DNA of 64,000 nucleotides from Lysobacter solisilvae (GCF_016613535.2 NZ_CP071518.1:620001-684000), one strand, 5' to 3'; shown: positions 33,802 through 43,045, counted from the stretch's first letter. Numbers and translations: made by a program. The notes: generated by a model from the sequence alone, not told the origin.

Positions 33802-35268
33802 TCAGCGCGCCTCATGCTCCCTCAGCACCTGCGCGACCGCATCGTGCCCGTTGCCCTGCGCCATCATCAGCGCAGTCCACTGCTTTTCCCCGGAGCGGGC
33901 GTCGGCGTCCGCACCCGCGTCCAGCAGCGCGCGGGCGAGCTCGGCGTTGTCGTACTGGGCCGCGGCCATCAGCGAGGTGAACCCGCGCTCGTCGGCGTGG
34001 TTGACGTCCGCGCCGCCCTGGATGAGCACCCTTGCCGCCGCGGTGTGGTTCCTCGATGCCGCCACGTGCAGCGCCTCGCCGGCGGCGGCGGCCTCGAGCT
34101 CGCCCTTGCCCAGCAGAGCCTGCACGTTGCCAGGCCTGTTCTCGCTGGCGGCCAGTATCAGCGCGTTGGCGTCGTAGGCGTTGCGCGCGCTCGTGGAGGC
34201 GCCCTGGGCCAGGAGCCAGCGGATGTCGTCCGGTTCGCCGCAGGCGGCGGCGGTCATCAGCGCGGTGTTGCCCTTCGGGCCGGGCGTATCGATCGACAGG
34301 CCCGAGCGCAGGAAGGCCAGCAGCATGCGTTGCAGGGCCTGATTGCCGCCGACGGTGCAACCCGCGGCCGCCATCACTTCCTCGGGACTGCCCGCCACTT
34401 CCGCCTCGCGACGGGCCTGCGGCGCCGCGGCAGGGTCCTGCTCCAGCCGCTGCGCCCAGCGGGCGTACAGGGCCATGATCCGCGTCAGCTCCATCTGGCG
34501 GTTGCCGCGCAGGGCCATCGCGCGGCCCACCATGTCGAGCGCCGCGTCGATGTCGCCCGCCTCGCGCAACAGGTACTGCGCGTAGTTGCCGTGCATGAAG
34601 GCCGATTCGGGGAAAGCCGCGATCGATTCGCGATATGCGCGCAGGGTGCCGGCGCGATCGCCCATGCCGGTGTACAGATTGATCCGCGCCGCGACGGCCA
34701 GCTTGCCGCCGCACACGCGCAGCTCCTGCTGGCCCGGCTTGCAGGGCGGCACGCGTTCGAGGCTGGCCTGCGCGCCCTGCCAGTCGCGGCGCTCGATCTG
34801 CAGCAGCGCGCGGTGCACGTGCAGCTGCGCGTCGGTGGCTCCCGCCTTCCCGGCGCGGTCGAGCGCCGCGGCCGCCTCGTCGTAGCGCCCCTGCTGGGTG
34901 TGCACGCGGCCGAGCTGGATGAGCGCGTCCACCTGCGCCGGGTCTTCCTCCAGCGCGATCTTCAGCTCCGACTCGGCCATGCGCAGGTGCTGCTCGTCCG
35001 CGGTCATCGTGCAGGCGCTGCCGCGGATGAGATGCAGCCGCGCGGTCTCCACATGTGCCGCGGTGTTCACGGTCGACGCCGTTTCGGCCGCGACCTTCGC
35101 CTGCTGCAGCAGATCCCCGATCAGCATCAGCTGTTCGTCGTCGTGGCAGGCCACCGCATCGAGCATGGGCCGGGCCTGGGCGACTTCGCGGTCGCCTGGC
35201 CTGCCCTCGCAGGCGGTCGTGGCGAGCGCCAGGGCGAGCAGCGCGAGGTGGCGGAAGGGGACGGGCAT
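33802..35268 (-). CDS. TPR plus ankyrin-repeat lipoprotein
   Basis: 488 residues. The signal LALLALALATTAC ends in a lipobox. Residues about 70-190 hold TPR-like pairs (LIQLGRVHTQQGRYDEAAAAL, then LHVHRALLQIERRDWQGAQASL). The C-terminal 170 residues have four or five ankyrin repeats (KGNTALMTAAACGEPDDIRW, ALHVAASRNHTAAARVLIQG, GFTSLMAAAQYDNAELARAL, QWTALMMAQGNGHDAVAQVL). Both are protein-binding folds, so a periplasmic scaffold is likely. Four cysteines in the TPR part may form disulfides. ATG 35268 starts the lipoprotein signal; an upstream start at 35391 would mask it. Confidence 0.85.
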   Translation of the reverse strand: MPVPFRHLALLALALATTACEGRPGDREVAQARPMLDAVACHDDEQLMLIGDLLQQAKVAAETASTVNTAAHVETARLHLIRGSACTMTADEQHLRMAESELKIALEEDPAQVDALIQLGRVHTQQGRYDEAAAALDRAGKAGATDAQLHVHRALLQIERRDWQGAQASLERVPPCKPGQQELRVCGGKLAVAARINLYTGMGDRAGTLRAYRESIAAFPESAFMHGNYAQYLLREAGDIDAALDMVGRAMALRGNRQMELTRIMALYARWAQRLEQDPAAAPQARREAEVAGSPEEVMAAAGCTVGGNQALQRMLLAFLRSGLSIDTPGPKGNTALMTAAACGEPDDIRWLLAQGASTSARNAYDANALILAASENRPGNVQALLGKGELEAAAAGEALHVAASRNHTAAARVLIQGGADVNHADERGFTSLMAAAQYDNAELARALLDAGADADARSGEKQWTALMMAQGNGHDAVAQVLREHEAR

Positions 35269-35387
35269 GCGGTGGTTCCTTGGGCAGGCAGCGTGGGTGA
35301 GGTGAGGCGTCATGTTGGAACGTGGGATCAGCGCGTCGCATCCGCGCGTGCGCAGCGCGCCGCGCCACGCTCGGGATGCACCGCCGC

Positions 35388-36356
35388 TCAAGTGGCCGGC
35401 GGGGCCCCGAGCGCCTTGACCAGTTCAACGCACAGCTTCTCCAGCGCCTCCGGATCGAGCGGCACCGGCGTGGGCGGTTCGGCGACCTTGTCCTGGAACG
35501 CCGCCGCATCCCACCAGCGGGGATCCGCGCGCATGCGCGCCGCCGACGCTTCGTCGAGCATCGACAGCAGGACCTCGTTGTCCAGTTGCGTCTCCGAGAG
35601 GATCCGCGCGATCCATTCGGGCGAGAGCACCCACGGCGTCGTGCCCGCGAGTTTCAGTTTCGACAGCACGAAATCGATCCGGCCCGCGTGGGCATGGGGC
35701 CGCAGCTCGCGATTGCGCTGGAACAGGCGCAGCACGTCCCCGGGCAGGCTGGCGTTGACGAAGGCCGTCTCCTCCGGCGGTTCCACGTCCAGGACGTGGC
35801 TGTACATGTCGGCCACCACGTCGTCGGGCAGCAGGCGTACGTTGACCGACCACACGCCGGGCACCGACCGCCACTCCTGCATGCGCGCGCCCCACAGGCT
35901 GCGCCGCAGCCGGGTCGCCATCCATTCGTCGAAGGGCTTGTCCTTCCACGCGCCCCATTGCCACCACGCCGAATTCAGCAGCGGCACCTGCGGCCTGACA
36001 TAGGCGAACACCTCGGCGTCCATGCCGGTGCGCTGGAGGATGTCGGCCCAGTGCTCGGCCTGGTAGATCCACGCTTCCTCCGACAGCACCACGTCGTGCC
36101 CCACGTCCTGCAGCGCGCCGGCGAGCGCGGCCAGGTCCATGTCCCGCATCGGCCGGGCCGGCGGCGACGTCCGGTAGCCCGCGATCCCCGCGCTCTCGCG
36201 CAGGCGCTCGCCGCGGACCAACTGGCCCTGGCGATCGATGGCGATGTATTCGACGGTCGAACCATCACGGCGCTGAAAGCGCGGACGCTGCGTCAGCGCG
36301 GCCTGGATGGCGCTGGAACCGCACTTGCCGGCGCCGATGTGGAGGATCAGGGTCAT
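35388..36356 (-). CDS. sulfotransferase-like P-loop protein
   Basis: 322 residues. The N-terminus TLILHIGAGKCGSSAIQAAL is a P-loop of the sulfotransferase type (GxGKxGSS for PAPS binding, here HIGAGKCGSSAIQ). FAYVRPQVPLLNSAWWQWGA carries the R-x-P-x7-S-x-W-like second motif found in bacterial capsule or surface sulfotransferases. The rest is helical and not characterised. The likely role is sulfation of a glycan or small molecule in the cytosol, but the acceptor is not known. ATG 36356 is chosen because the P-loop must start near residue 5. It is divergent from the M16 peptidase gene with a repeat island between them. Confidence 0.75.
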   Translation of the reverse strand: MTLILHIGAGKCGSSAIQAALTQRPRFQRRDGSTVEYIAIDRQGQLVRGERLRESAGIAGYRTSPPARPMRDMDLAALAGALQDVGHDVVLSEEAWIYQAEHWADILQRTGMDAEVFAYVRPQVPLLNSAWWQWGAWKDKPFDEWMATRLRRSLWGARMQEWRSVPGVWSVNVRLLPDDVVADMYSHVLDVEPPEETAFVNASLPGDVLRLFQRNRELRPHAHAGRIDFVLSKLKLAGTTPWVLSPEWIARILSETQLDNEVLLSMLDEASAARMRADPRWWDAAAFQDKVAEPPTPVPLDPEALEKLCVELVKALGAPPAT

Positions 36357-36424
36357 GGCGGCATGATGCCGCGCCTGGGGGAGCGCAGACCAGCCCGGGC
36401 AGCGAACGCGCTGCGTGCAGCAGC

Positions 36425-36453
36425 GTAGCCCGGGTAAGCGAAGCGCACCCGGG
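36425..36453. repeat. R4 palindrome
   Basis: GTAGCCCGGGTAAGCGAAGC followed by GCACCCGGG, an R4 copy at the left end of the divergent repeat island. Confidence 0.75.
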
Positions 36454-36496
36454 GCTCTCCGCACAGATGAGGGGCTGCGTAGCTTCCCCGCTCGCG

Positions 36497-36556
36497 CATC
36501 AGCTCCTTCCCCCGCTCTGCGGGGGAAGGTTGGGATGGGGGCCGAAGATCGCCGCG
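36497..36556 (+). repeat. R1 repeat, short form
   Basis: CAGCTCCTTCCCCCGC, loop, GCGGGGGAAGGTTGGGATGG and GATCGCCGCG. A partial arm (TTCCCCGCTCGCGC) stands just before it. Confidence 0.88.
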
Positions 36557-36587
36557 CCCTCAACCCGCGCCGCGTGCCCGCTGCTCA

Positions 36588-36799
36588 AGATCAAATGCAG
36601 AAGAGTGGACAGGCCAGTTCCAAGGCTTCCGCCTTGCGGCGGGTTACTTTCTTTGCTCGCACAAAGAAAGGTAACCAAAGAAAGTGCGGGGAGGTCCACT
36701 TCTAACCGGCCGCATCGTTGACGCCGGGATTTTCCGACGCGCCATCCATGGCGCGGCGGAAAACGTCCGGCATCCATGCCGGACGCCCTCCGGGTCTAC
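36588..36799 (-). repeat. R2 repeat, internal deletion form
   Basis: Minus-strand copy of R2 from GTAGACCCGGAGGGCG to GCATTTGATC, 212 bases long. It lacks the roughly 60-base block with GAGCGCCTTGGGCGCTC and CGCACTTCGTGCG seen in the full copies. R1 lies on the same side as in the other composites. Confidence 0.85.
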
Positions 36800-36838
36800 G
36801 GTTGGCGTGACGTGTTGGCTTGCGTGAGAGCAAGGACC

Positions 36839-36868
36839 GTAGCCCGGGCAAGCGAAGCGCACCCAGGC
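36839..36868. repeat. R4 palindrome
   Basis: GTAGCCCGGGCAAGCGAAGC followed by GCACCCAGG, a slightly decayed R4 copy 86 bases before the M16 peptidase start. Confidence 0.7.
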
Positions 36869-36953
36869 GGCACGGCGCCCCCCCTTTCCTTTGGCACTCC
36901 TGCCCCCCAGCCATATTCCCTATGTTCCTGCGATCCCAGCACCGGAGTGCCGT

Positions 36954-39764
36954 ATGCGTCGCGCCGCCCTGTTCGTTGCCGTCTGCCTCGCCCTGTCGCC
37001 TGCGGCCTTCGCCGGCGCGCCTGCCAAGCACGCTCCCGCCAAGCCCGTGCCCGCCGCCGAACTGGCGCGCAGCGTCGACATTCCCTCTGAATCATTCACC
37101 CTCGACAACGGCCTGCGCGTGGTCGTGCATACCGACCGCAAGGCGCCGGTGGTGGCGGTGCAGGCCTGGTACAACGTCGGCTCCAAGGACGAACCGCAGG
37201 GCAAGACCGGTTTTGCGCACCTGTTCGAACACATCGGCCTGTTCAATCCGACCGAGAACCTTCCCGGCGGCCTGATGCAGCCGCTGCGCGCGATCGGCGC
37301 CACCGACTGGAACGGCACCACCTGGTTCGACCGCACCAACTTCTTCCAGACCGTGCCGACCGCCGCGCTCGAGCAGGCGCTGTACATGGAGAGCGACCGC
37401 ATGGGCCACCTGCTCGGCGCGCTCAACCAGGAGCGGCTCGACAACCAGCGCGGCGTGGTGCAGAACGAGAAGCGCCAGGGCGACAACCAGCCCTACGGCC
37501 TGGTCGAGTACGCGCAGCTGGAGACGCTGTTCCCGCCGGGACATCCCTACCACCACTCCACCATCGGCTCGATGGCCGACCTCGACAGCGCCAGCCTCGA
37601 GGACCTGCGCCAGTGGCATCGCGACAACTACGGCCCGAACAACGCGGTGCTGGTGCTGGCCGGCGATGTCGACGTCGCCACCGCCAAGACCCTGGTGCAG
37701 AAGTACTTCGGCGACATCGCGCGCGGCGCGGTCAACGAACCGGCGCCCGCCGACGTACCCACGCTGCCGGCGCGCGTGGACAAGACCCTGCACGACCGCG
37801 TGGCCAACACGCGCCTGTATCGCACCTGGATCGTGCCCGGCCTGCTCGACGCGACCGCCGCCGACCTCGACATCGCGGCCACCGTGCTCGGCGGCCTGGC
37901 CAGCTCGCGCCTGGACAACGCGCTGGTGCGCGGCGACGAGAGCGCGGTGGCGGCCACCGCCAGCTACCAGCCCTTCCATCGCCTGGGCATGTTCGAACTG
38001 TCCGTCGACGTGAAGCCGGGGCAGGACGTCGCCGCGGTGTCGGCCAGGCTCGACGCGCTGGTCAACGACTTCATCGCGCAGGGCCCGACGCAGGACGAAG
38101 TCGCGCGCGTGACCGCCACGCGCATGGCCGAGCGCATCCGCGCGCTGGAGCCGGTGGGCGGCTTCACCGGCAAGGCCGTGGTGCTGGCCGAGGGCCAGCT
38201 GTACGCGGGCGACCCGTCGTACTACCGCCGCGAACTGGCCGCCTACGGCGAGGCGACGCCGGCCTCCGTGCGCAAGGCGATGGCGCAGTGGCTGAGCCGT
38301 CCGGTACTCGCCATCACCGTCGCCCCCGGCGAACGCGAACCCTACGCCGAAGCCGCCGCGACGCGGCCCGCGCCCAAGCCGCCCGCGCCGCTGGCGATCG
38401 CGCCGCGCGCGCCCATGCCCGGCGTGGGCGTGATGAAGGCGCTGGACTTCCCCACCGTCGAACGCGCGCACCTGCGCAATGGCATCGAAGTGGTGTACGC
38501 GCGCTCCGGCGCGGTGCCGATGACGCAGGTGGCGGTGGAATTCGACGCCGGCGTCGCGGCCGATCCGGGCGACGCGCTGGGCACGCAGAAGCTGGTGCTG
38601 TCGCTGCTCGACCAGGGCACGGCCTCGCGCAACGCGGTGCAGATCGCGGAGGAGAACGAACGCCTGGGCGCCACCCTGGCCACCAACGCCGGCCTGGACC
38701 GCACCGCGGTGATGCTGGGCGTGGTCAGCCCGAACCTGGCCCCGGGCCTGGAACTGCTGGCCGACGTCGTGCGCAACCCGGCCTTCCGCGCCGAAGACCT
38801 GGAACGCATGCGCGCGCAGCAGCTGGCCAACATCGACCAGGAGAAGACCTCGCCCAACGGCATCGGCGGCCGCGCGCTGCCGGGCATCCTGTACGGCGCC
38901 GCGCATCCCTACGGCCGTCCGTTCTCCGGCCTGGGCGACCCCGCCGCGGTGAAGACGCTCACGCGCGATGACCTCACGGCCTTCCACCAGCGCTGGCTGC
39001 GCCCCGACAACGCGCGCGTGTTCGTCGTCTCCGACCGCCCGCTGGCCGAACTGCAGCCGCTGCTGGACGCGCAGTTCGGCGCGTGGGCCGCACCGGCCAC
39101 GCCGAAGGGCCAGAAGGTCTTCCCCGATGCCCTGCCCGCGCCGACCCCGCGCATCGTGCTGATCGACCGCCCGCAGTCCCCGCAGTCGCTGATCCTCGGC
39201 GCGGCCGTGCTGCCGGTCTCCGGCCGGGACGACCTGGTCGCCTTCAACGCCGCCAACGAAGTGATCGGCAACGGCTTCCTGTCGCGCATCAACCAGGACA
39301 TCCGCGAGACCCGCGGTTGGTCGTACGGCCTTAACGGCCGCATCACCCTGGCGCAGCAGCGCTCGCCGTACATCATCAGCGCCCCCGTGCAGGCCAACCG
39401 CACCGGCGAATCGATCCAGGTGCTGATCGACCAGTACCGCCACTTCCTCAGCGACCAGGGCGTCACCGCCGCCGAACAGGAACGCACCATCAACGGCAAC
39501 GTGCGCTCGCTGCCCGGCGGCTTCGAGACTTCGGCCAACGTGCTCAACGCACTGCGCACCAACGTCCTGTTCGAACGCCCCGACGACTACTGGGAAACCC
39601 TCGGCCCGCGCTACCAGGCGCTGTCGACCCAGGCCATGGACGACGCCGCCCGCCGCATCATCGACGACGGCGACTTCGTCTGGGTGGTGGTCGGCGACGC
39701 GGCCTCGGTGAAGCCGCAGCTGGAGAAGCTGGGGTTGCCGGTGGAAGTGCGGCAGGCGATGTAG
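36954..39764 (+). CDS. secreted M16 zinc metallopeptidase, two-domain
   Basis: 936 residues with a signal peptide (ALFVAVCLALSPAAFAGA). The first M16 half carries the inverted zinc motif H89-L-F-E92-H93 (GFAHLFEHIGLF) and a distal glutamate near E172 (VVQNEKRQ), so it should be active. The second half, from about residue 500 (DFPTVERAHLRNGIEVVYA), lacks the motif and serves as the paired inactive half, as usual for this family. These pitrilysin-like enzymes degrade peptides in the periplasm. The insertion FDRTNFFQTVPTAALEQALYM between the motifs is typical. ATG 36954 follows the site ACCGGAGTG. Standalone gene after a repeat island. Confidence 0.92.
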   Translation: MRRAALFVAVCLALSPAAFAGAPAKHAPAKPVPAAELARSVDIPSESFTLDNGLRVVVHTDRKAPVVAVQAWYNVGSKDEPQGKTGFAHLFEHIGLFNPTENLPGGLMQPLRAIGATDWNGTTWFDRTNFFQTVPTAALEQALYMESDRMGHLLGALNQERLDNQRGVVQNEKRQGDNQPYGLVEYAQLETLFPPGHPYHHSTIGSMADLDSASLEDLRQWHRDNYGPNNAVLVLAGDVDVATAKTLVQKYFGDIARGAVNEPAPADVPTLPARVDKTLHDRVANTRLYRTWIVPGLLDATAADLDIAATVLGGLASSRLDNALVRGDESAVAATASYQPFHRLGMFELSVDVKPGQDVAAVSARLDALVNDFIAQGPTQDEVARVTATRMAERIRALEPVGGFTGKAVVLAEGQLYAGDPSYYRRELAAYGEATPASVRKAMAQWLSRPVLAITVAPGEREPYAEAAATRPAPKPPAPLAIAPRAPMPGVGVMKALDFPTVERAHLRNGIEVVYARSGAVPMTQVAVEFDAGVAADPGDALGTQKLVLSLLDQGTASRNAVQIAEENERLGATLATNAGLDRTAVMLGVVSPNLAPGLELLADVVRNPAFRAEDLERMRAQQLANIDQEKTSPNGIGGRALPGILYGAAHPYGRPFSGLGDPAAVKTLTRDDLTAFHQRWLRPDNARVFVVSDRPLAELQPLLDAQFGAWAAPATPKGQKVFPDALPAPTPRIVLIDRPQSPQSLILGAAVLPVSGRDDLVAFNAANEVIGNGFLSRINQDIRETRGWSYGLNGRITLAQQRSPYIISAPVQANRTGESIQVLIDQYRHFLSDQGVTAAEQERTINGNVRSLPGGFETSANVLNALRTNVLFERPDDYWETLGPRYQALSTQAMDDAARRIIDDGDFVWVVVGDAASVKPQLEKLGLPVEVRQAM

Positions 39765-39775
39765 TTGCGACTACT

Positions 39776-39935
39776 CCCTCCCCCGCTCGCGGCGGAGGGC
39801 TGGGGTGGGGGCCAAGTCGCGGCGAACGCATTTACCCCCTTCCCCGCTCCGCGGGGGGTGAGAGGACGCGCTTGCGGACCACGGGTCCGCGCGTCACCGA
39901 ACGCCAGCAGGCTGTGCCTGCTGGCCGGGGCGGGG
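39776..39935 (+). repeat. R1 repeat island, long form
   Basis: A short arm (CTCCCCCGCTCGCGGCGGAGG, slightly decayed) is followed by a long R1 unit with GCGGACCACGGGTCCGC (one base changed) and CAGCAGGCTGTGCCTGCTG. Starts 12 bases after the M16 stop. Confidence 0.85.
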
Positions 39936-39944
39936 CGCAGCCAC

Positions 39945-39973
39945 GTAGGCTGGGTTGGCCTCACCAACCCAGC
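39945..39973. repeat. R3 palindrome
   Basis: GTAGGCTGGGTTGG, loop CCTCA, CCAACCCAGC. First of a facing pair of R3 copies. Confidence 0.85.
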
Positions 39974-40001
39974 GCCTCGCGGCGATCAGGTTGGACGCGA
40001 G

Positions 40002-40030
40002 GCTGGGTTGAAAGAGCCAACCCAGCCTAC
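40002..40030. repeat. R3 palindrome, inverted partner
   Basis: GCTGGGTTG, loop AAAGAG, CCAACCCAGCCTAC. It faces the copy at 39945 across 28 bases, so the two can also pair with each other. Confidence 0.85.
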
Positions 40031-40035
40031 GTCAC

Positions 40036-40113
40036 TGATTCGCGGCGATCGTCCGCCCCCATCCCAACCTTCCCCCGCGGAGCGGGGGAAGGGGCTGATC
40101 CGCAGCGGGGGAA
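40036..40113 (-). repeat. R1 repeat, short form plus half unit
   Basis: GGCGATCGTCCGCCCCCATCC, then AACCTTCCCCCGC and GCGGGGGAAGGGGCTGATCC, followed by an extra GCAGCGGGGGAAGGGG. It ends 10 bases before the stop of the methyltransferase gene. Confidence 0.85.
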
Positions 40114-40122
40114 GGGGCGAGG

Positions 40123-41145
40123 CTACTTGTACGCCACCCCCGCACTCGCCGGCCCACCCAAGCCGATCACCTCGGTGCGACTGAACCCCGCCTCCCGGCA
40201 CCAGCCCGCGAAGTCGCTGCCGGTGAAATCGAATGCGTCGCCGAACTCGATCAGCATGTTCAGCGACATCAGCAGCCCGAACGCATTCTCCCGGCGCGCG
40301 TCATCGATCAGGTTCTCCACCACCACGAACGCACCGCCGGGCGGCAGCGCCTCGAACGCCGCGCGCACCAGGTGCCGCTTCGTCTCCAGGTTCCAGTCGT
40401 GCAGGATCATCCCCATCGTGATCACGTCCGCGCGCGGCAGCGGGTCGCGCAGGAAATCGATCGACTGCACGGTGACCCGGTCCGACAGTCCCGCCGCGGC
40501 GATCTCGCGCGCGGCGATCGCGGTGACCTCGGGCAGGTCCGCCGATATGCAGCGCATGTGCGGATGGCGGCGCGCCACGAACATCGACAGCTGCCCCGTC
40601 GCCCCGCCGACGTCGCACAGCGTGGTGTAGCGCGAGAAGTCGAACGCCTCGGCGAACGCGCGGAAGTTACCGGCGGAGATCCCGCTCATCGCGCGCATGA
40701 ACTGCTCCAGCCGCGCCGGGTCGCGATAGAGCTCGGCGAACATCGACGCGCCGGTGCGCTTGATCTCGTTCTGCGGCTTCCCGGTGCGCAGCGCCTCGGT
40801 GAGATCACCCCAGAACGGATACAGCCGCGCATTGGCCATCTCCAGGAAGCCGCCGATATACCCCGCCCGATTACGGTCGAGGAACGCCGCCGTCTCGGGC
40901 GTGTTGCGATAGCGCGCCGCCGGGCCGTTGCCGTCGCGCTCCAGGAAGCCCAGCGCGAGCAGCGCATCGAAGAAATCCGGGTTGGCCCGCGCATGCAGCC
41001 CCGCCGCCGCCTGCAGCTGCGCACCCGTCATCGGCCCTGCCCCCAGATGGGTGAACAGTTCCAGCTCCACCGCCGACAGCAGCGTCTTCGCCGGCCAGAA
41101 GCCCATGCCCACCTCCATCAGCCGTGCGGGGGACAAGTCGTTCAT
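40123..41145 (-). CDS. SAM-dependent O-methyltransferase (acetylserotonin/CrtF-like)
   Basis: 340 residues. The N-terminal dimerisation winged helix (LMEVGMGFWPAKTLLSAVEL, ELFTHLGAGPMTGAQLQAAA) is followed by a class I methyltransferase fold: motif I DVGGATGQLSMF, then MGMILHDWNLETKRHLVRAA with the catalytic-type His (HDW), and PGGAFVVVENLIDD. This is the family of plant-like O-methyltransferases and CrtF hydroxyneurosporene methylase. The acceptor substrate is unknown; no carotenoid or polyketide genes are nearby. ATG 41145 gives the family N-terminus with SAM-domain spacing as normal. The gene reads downstream of the Cys-rich regulator operon but is separated by an R1 island. Confidence 0.88.
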   Translation of the reverse strand: MNDLSPARLMEVGMGFWPAKTLLSAVELELFTHLGAGPMTGAQLQAAAGLHARANPDFFDALLALGFLERDGNGPAARYRNTPETAAFLDRNRAGYIGGFLEMANARLYPFWGDLTEALRTGKPQNEIKRTGASMFAELYRDPARLEQFMRAMSGISAGNFRAFAEAFDFSRYTTLCDVGGATGQLSMFVARRHPHMRCISADLPEVTAIAAREIAAAGLSDRVTVQSIDFLRDPLPRADVITMGMILHDWNLETKRHLVRAAFEALPPGGAFVVVENLIDDARRENAFGLLMSLNMLIEFGDAFDFTGSDFAGWCREAGFSRTEVIGLGGPASAGVAYK

Positions 41146-41209
41146 GGCGGGCTCCTGCGTCGGGGTGACGAAGGAATAACGGGGCGGTTTGGCGAGTGCG
41201 GCCAAGGGT

Positions 41210-41458
41210 TCGCCGCGATCGTCGGCCCCATCCCAACCTTCCCCCGCGAAGCGGGGGAAGGGGCGCATTCGCCGCGATCGGCGGCCCCCATCCCAACCTT
41301 CCCCCGCAAGCGGGGGAAGGGGCGGATTCGCGGCGATCGGCGGCCCCCATCCCAACCGTCCCGGCCAGCAGGCACAGCCTGCCGGCGTTCGATGACGCGC
41401 GGGCCAGTGGTCCGCAAGCGCGTCCTCTCAACCCCCGCGAAGCGGGGGAAGGGGCTGT
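41210..41458 (-). repeat. R1 cluster, short-short-long
   Basis: Two tandem short units of about 60 bases and then one long unit (GGGACGG arm, CAGCAGGCACAGCCTGC hairpin, GCGGACCACTGGCCCGC with one change) ending in GCGAAGCGGGGGAAGGGG. It fills the whole gap between the methyltransferase and the regulator operon. Confidence 0.87.
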
Positions 41459-42109
41459 TCACCCCGCCGGCCGCTCCTTCCGCGCCCCAATGCGGAAGCG
41501 GCACACATTGCCGCCGCGCACCATGCATTCCATGTGGTGGATGCGGCGCGCCGACGCTGCCTCCATGAAGGCGATGTCGAATCGGCACACGTCGGGATGC
41601 TCGCGTGCGAGGGCGTGGAAGACGCAGTTGTAGGCTTCGACCTGTGCCTCGCCGCCGCGTTCGGTGGCGATGGCTTCGTAGCCCAGTTCGTCGAGGCGGG
41701 CCGCCAGGGCGCTGGCGATGGCGTCGGGCGGGGCGTCCGGATCGGGCGCCGGTTCGGCGTGGCCCAGGCCCTGGCCGAGGCTGACCAGCATCTCGCGCGC
41801 ATCGTCCTCGCCGAGCCTGTCGATCACGCCCTGCATCAGCGCGCCGGCGATCTGCGCGTAGTTGCGCGGGAACAGTTCGTGCGCGGCCGCGGTGAGGCGG
41901 TAGCGCGCTTCGGGCCGGCCGCCGGTGGGGCGCGGCGCGATGCGTTCCACGCAGCCCTTGGAGATCAGCGCGGTGAGGTGCTGGCGCACGGCGTTGTGGC
42001 TGATGCGCAGGCGTTCGCACAGCGCCTCCACGCCGATGCCGTCGGGCTGCTGCAGCATGTGCCGCAGCAGCGCCTGTTGCGTGGTGCCCAGTTGACGCAG
42101 GTCGGCCAT
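41459..42109 (-). CDS. winged-helix regulator with C-terminal cysteine cluster
   Basis: 216 residues. The N-terminal 75 residues are a DeoR/ArsR-type winged helix (LRHMLQQPDGIGVEALCERL, RISHNAVRQHLTAL, GRPEARYRLT). The C-terminal half resembles COG2345 predicted regulators and carries four cysteines: C162 and C175 (spacing x12) and C195 and C203 (CMVRGGNVC). Related proteins such as SufR bind an iron-sulfur cluster through a Cys-x12-Cys pair; the other spacings differ, so a cluster or a thiol switch is only a hypothesis. It is the second gene after the periplasmic protein gene at 42120, 10 bases downstream. Confidence 0.8.
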   Translation of the reverse strand: MADLRQLGTTQQALLRHMLQQPDGIGVEALCERLRISHNAVRQHLTALISKGCVERIAPRPTGGRPEARYRLTAAAHELFPRNYAQIAGALMQGVIDRLGEDDAREMLVSLGQGLGHAEPAPDPDAPPDAIASALAARLDELGYEAIATERGGEAQVEAYNCVFHALAREHPDVCRFDIAFMEAASARRIHHMECMVRGGNVCRFRIGARKERPAG

Positions 42110-42119
42110 GTGTCCCCGC

Positions 42120-42758
42120 TCAGCTCACCTTGCCCGGAAACTGCTTGGCCAGTGCGCCGGCCATCGCGTCGGCGATCACGTCCATGTGCGCCTGCATCGC
42201 CGCCCAGGTCTTCGCCTCGGCGGCACGGTCGCCGCGCATGAGCTGCTCGATCTGCGCGGCGTGGTGCGCACCGTGCGCGAGCAGCAGGCCGCGCACCGCA
42301 TCCTGCGGCAGGTAGGGATTGGCGCTGGACAGGAACACGGCGATCTCGCCGGCGTTCTGCGTCAGCGTCGCCATCGCCGCTTCGCCTGCGGCGCGATTGC
42401 CACCGTGCCCGGCATCGGTCATCGCCTTCACCGCGCCCCAGTGGCCGGCCAGCAGCGCCAGCATGCGCTCGCCGGCCGGCGCGCCGTAGAAGCTGCCGAC
42501 GGCGTCCGCCAGCTGCCTGGCGTTGGCGACGACGGCGCTCGCCGCCGCTTCACTGCGCCTGGCGTCGTTGGCGTGGACGGCCAGCGCGTATTGGCGCGTT
42601 CTGTCGACGTGCCCGTGCCAGAGCGTGCGCAGCGTGGCCTGCAACTTGGGCGCGGGCGTGGCTGCGGTCGCGGCCGGCGCGCCGTGCGCAGCGTCGTGCG
42701 CCTGCACGCCCGGCGGGACCAGCAGGCCCGAGATCAGCAGAAAGGTCAGGTACTTCAT
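42120..42758 (-). CDS. periplasmic helical protein, unknown
   Basis: 212 residues with a signal peptide (YLTFLLISGLLVPPGVQAHD) and then an Ala-rich, mostly helical chain with many histidines (AHDAAHGA, LWHGHVDRTRQYALAVH, LLAGHWGAVKAMTDAGHGGN, LLAHGAHHAAQIEQLMRG). The His placement could form a metal site, as in DUF305-like or cytochrome c'-like bundles, but no haem motif is present. I do not recognise the family. It seems to be the first gene of an operon with the Cys-rich regulator, 10 bases ahead of it. ATG 42758 has the leader CAGGAGCGGAACCC, with GGAG 9 bases upstream. Confidence 0.72.
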   Translation of the reverse strand: MKYLTFLLISGLLVPPGVQAHDAAHGAPAATAATPAPKLQATLRTLWHGHVDRTRQYALAVHANDARRSEAAASAVVANARQLADAVGSFYGAPAGERMLALLAGHWGAVKAMTDAGHGGNRAAGEAAMATLTQNAGEIAVFLSSANPYLPQDAVRGLLLAHGAHHAAQIEQLMRGDRAAEAKTWAAMQAHMDVIADAMAGALAKQFPGKVS

Positions 42759-42925
42759 GGGTTCCGCTCCTGTTCGGTCGCACACCGCGACAGGGGGATT
42801 CGGACAGGGATTGAGGGTATGGACAAGCTAGATATGTGTAAAGCGCGACGGTGGATCTTTCTGTTTCCACCGCGCGGGGGACAGGTCGCGGCGCAGTGGC
42901 CCCCGCGTGGGGCCCGGTCGCGGTG

Positions 42926-42985
42926 ATCAGCCCCCTCCCCCGCTTCGCGGGGGAGGGTTGGGGTTGGGGACAGGTCGCGGCGAAT
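42926..42985 (+). repeat. R1 repeat, variant short form
   Basis: CAGCCCCCTCCCCCGCTTCG / CGGGGGAGGGTTGGGGTTGG, followed by GACAGGTCGCGGCG. It is the variant with CTCCC instead of CTTCCC. Confidence 0.8.
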
Positions 42986-43045
42986 CTTAGGAAGCAAGGG
43001 GGCTTTGCGTTTGGGTTGAGCGAGGCTTTCAGGAAGAGCTTTGGT

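Noticed and set aside
37092..39443. Long antisense open frame (783 codons) in the M16 peptidase gene
   Set aside because: Same high-GC shadow effect; the sense frame has intact zinc motifs and signal peptide.
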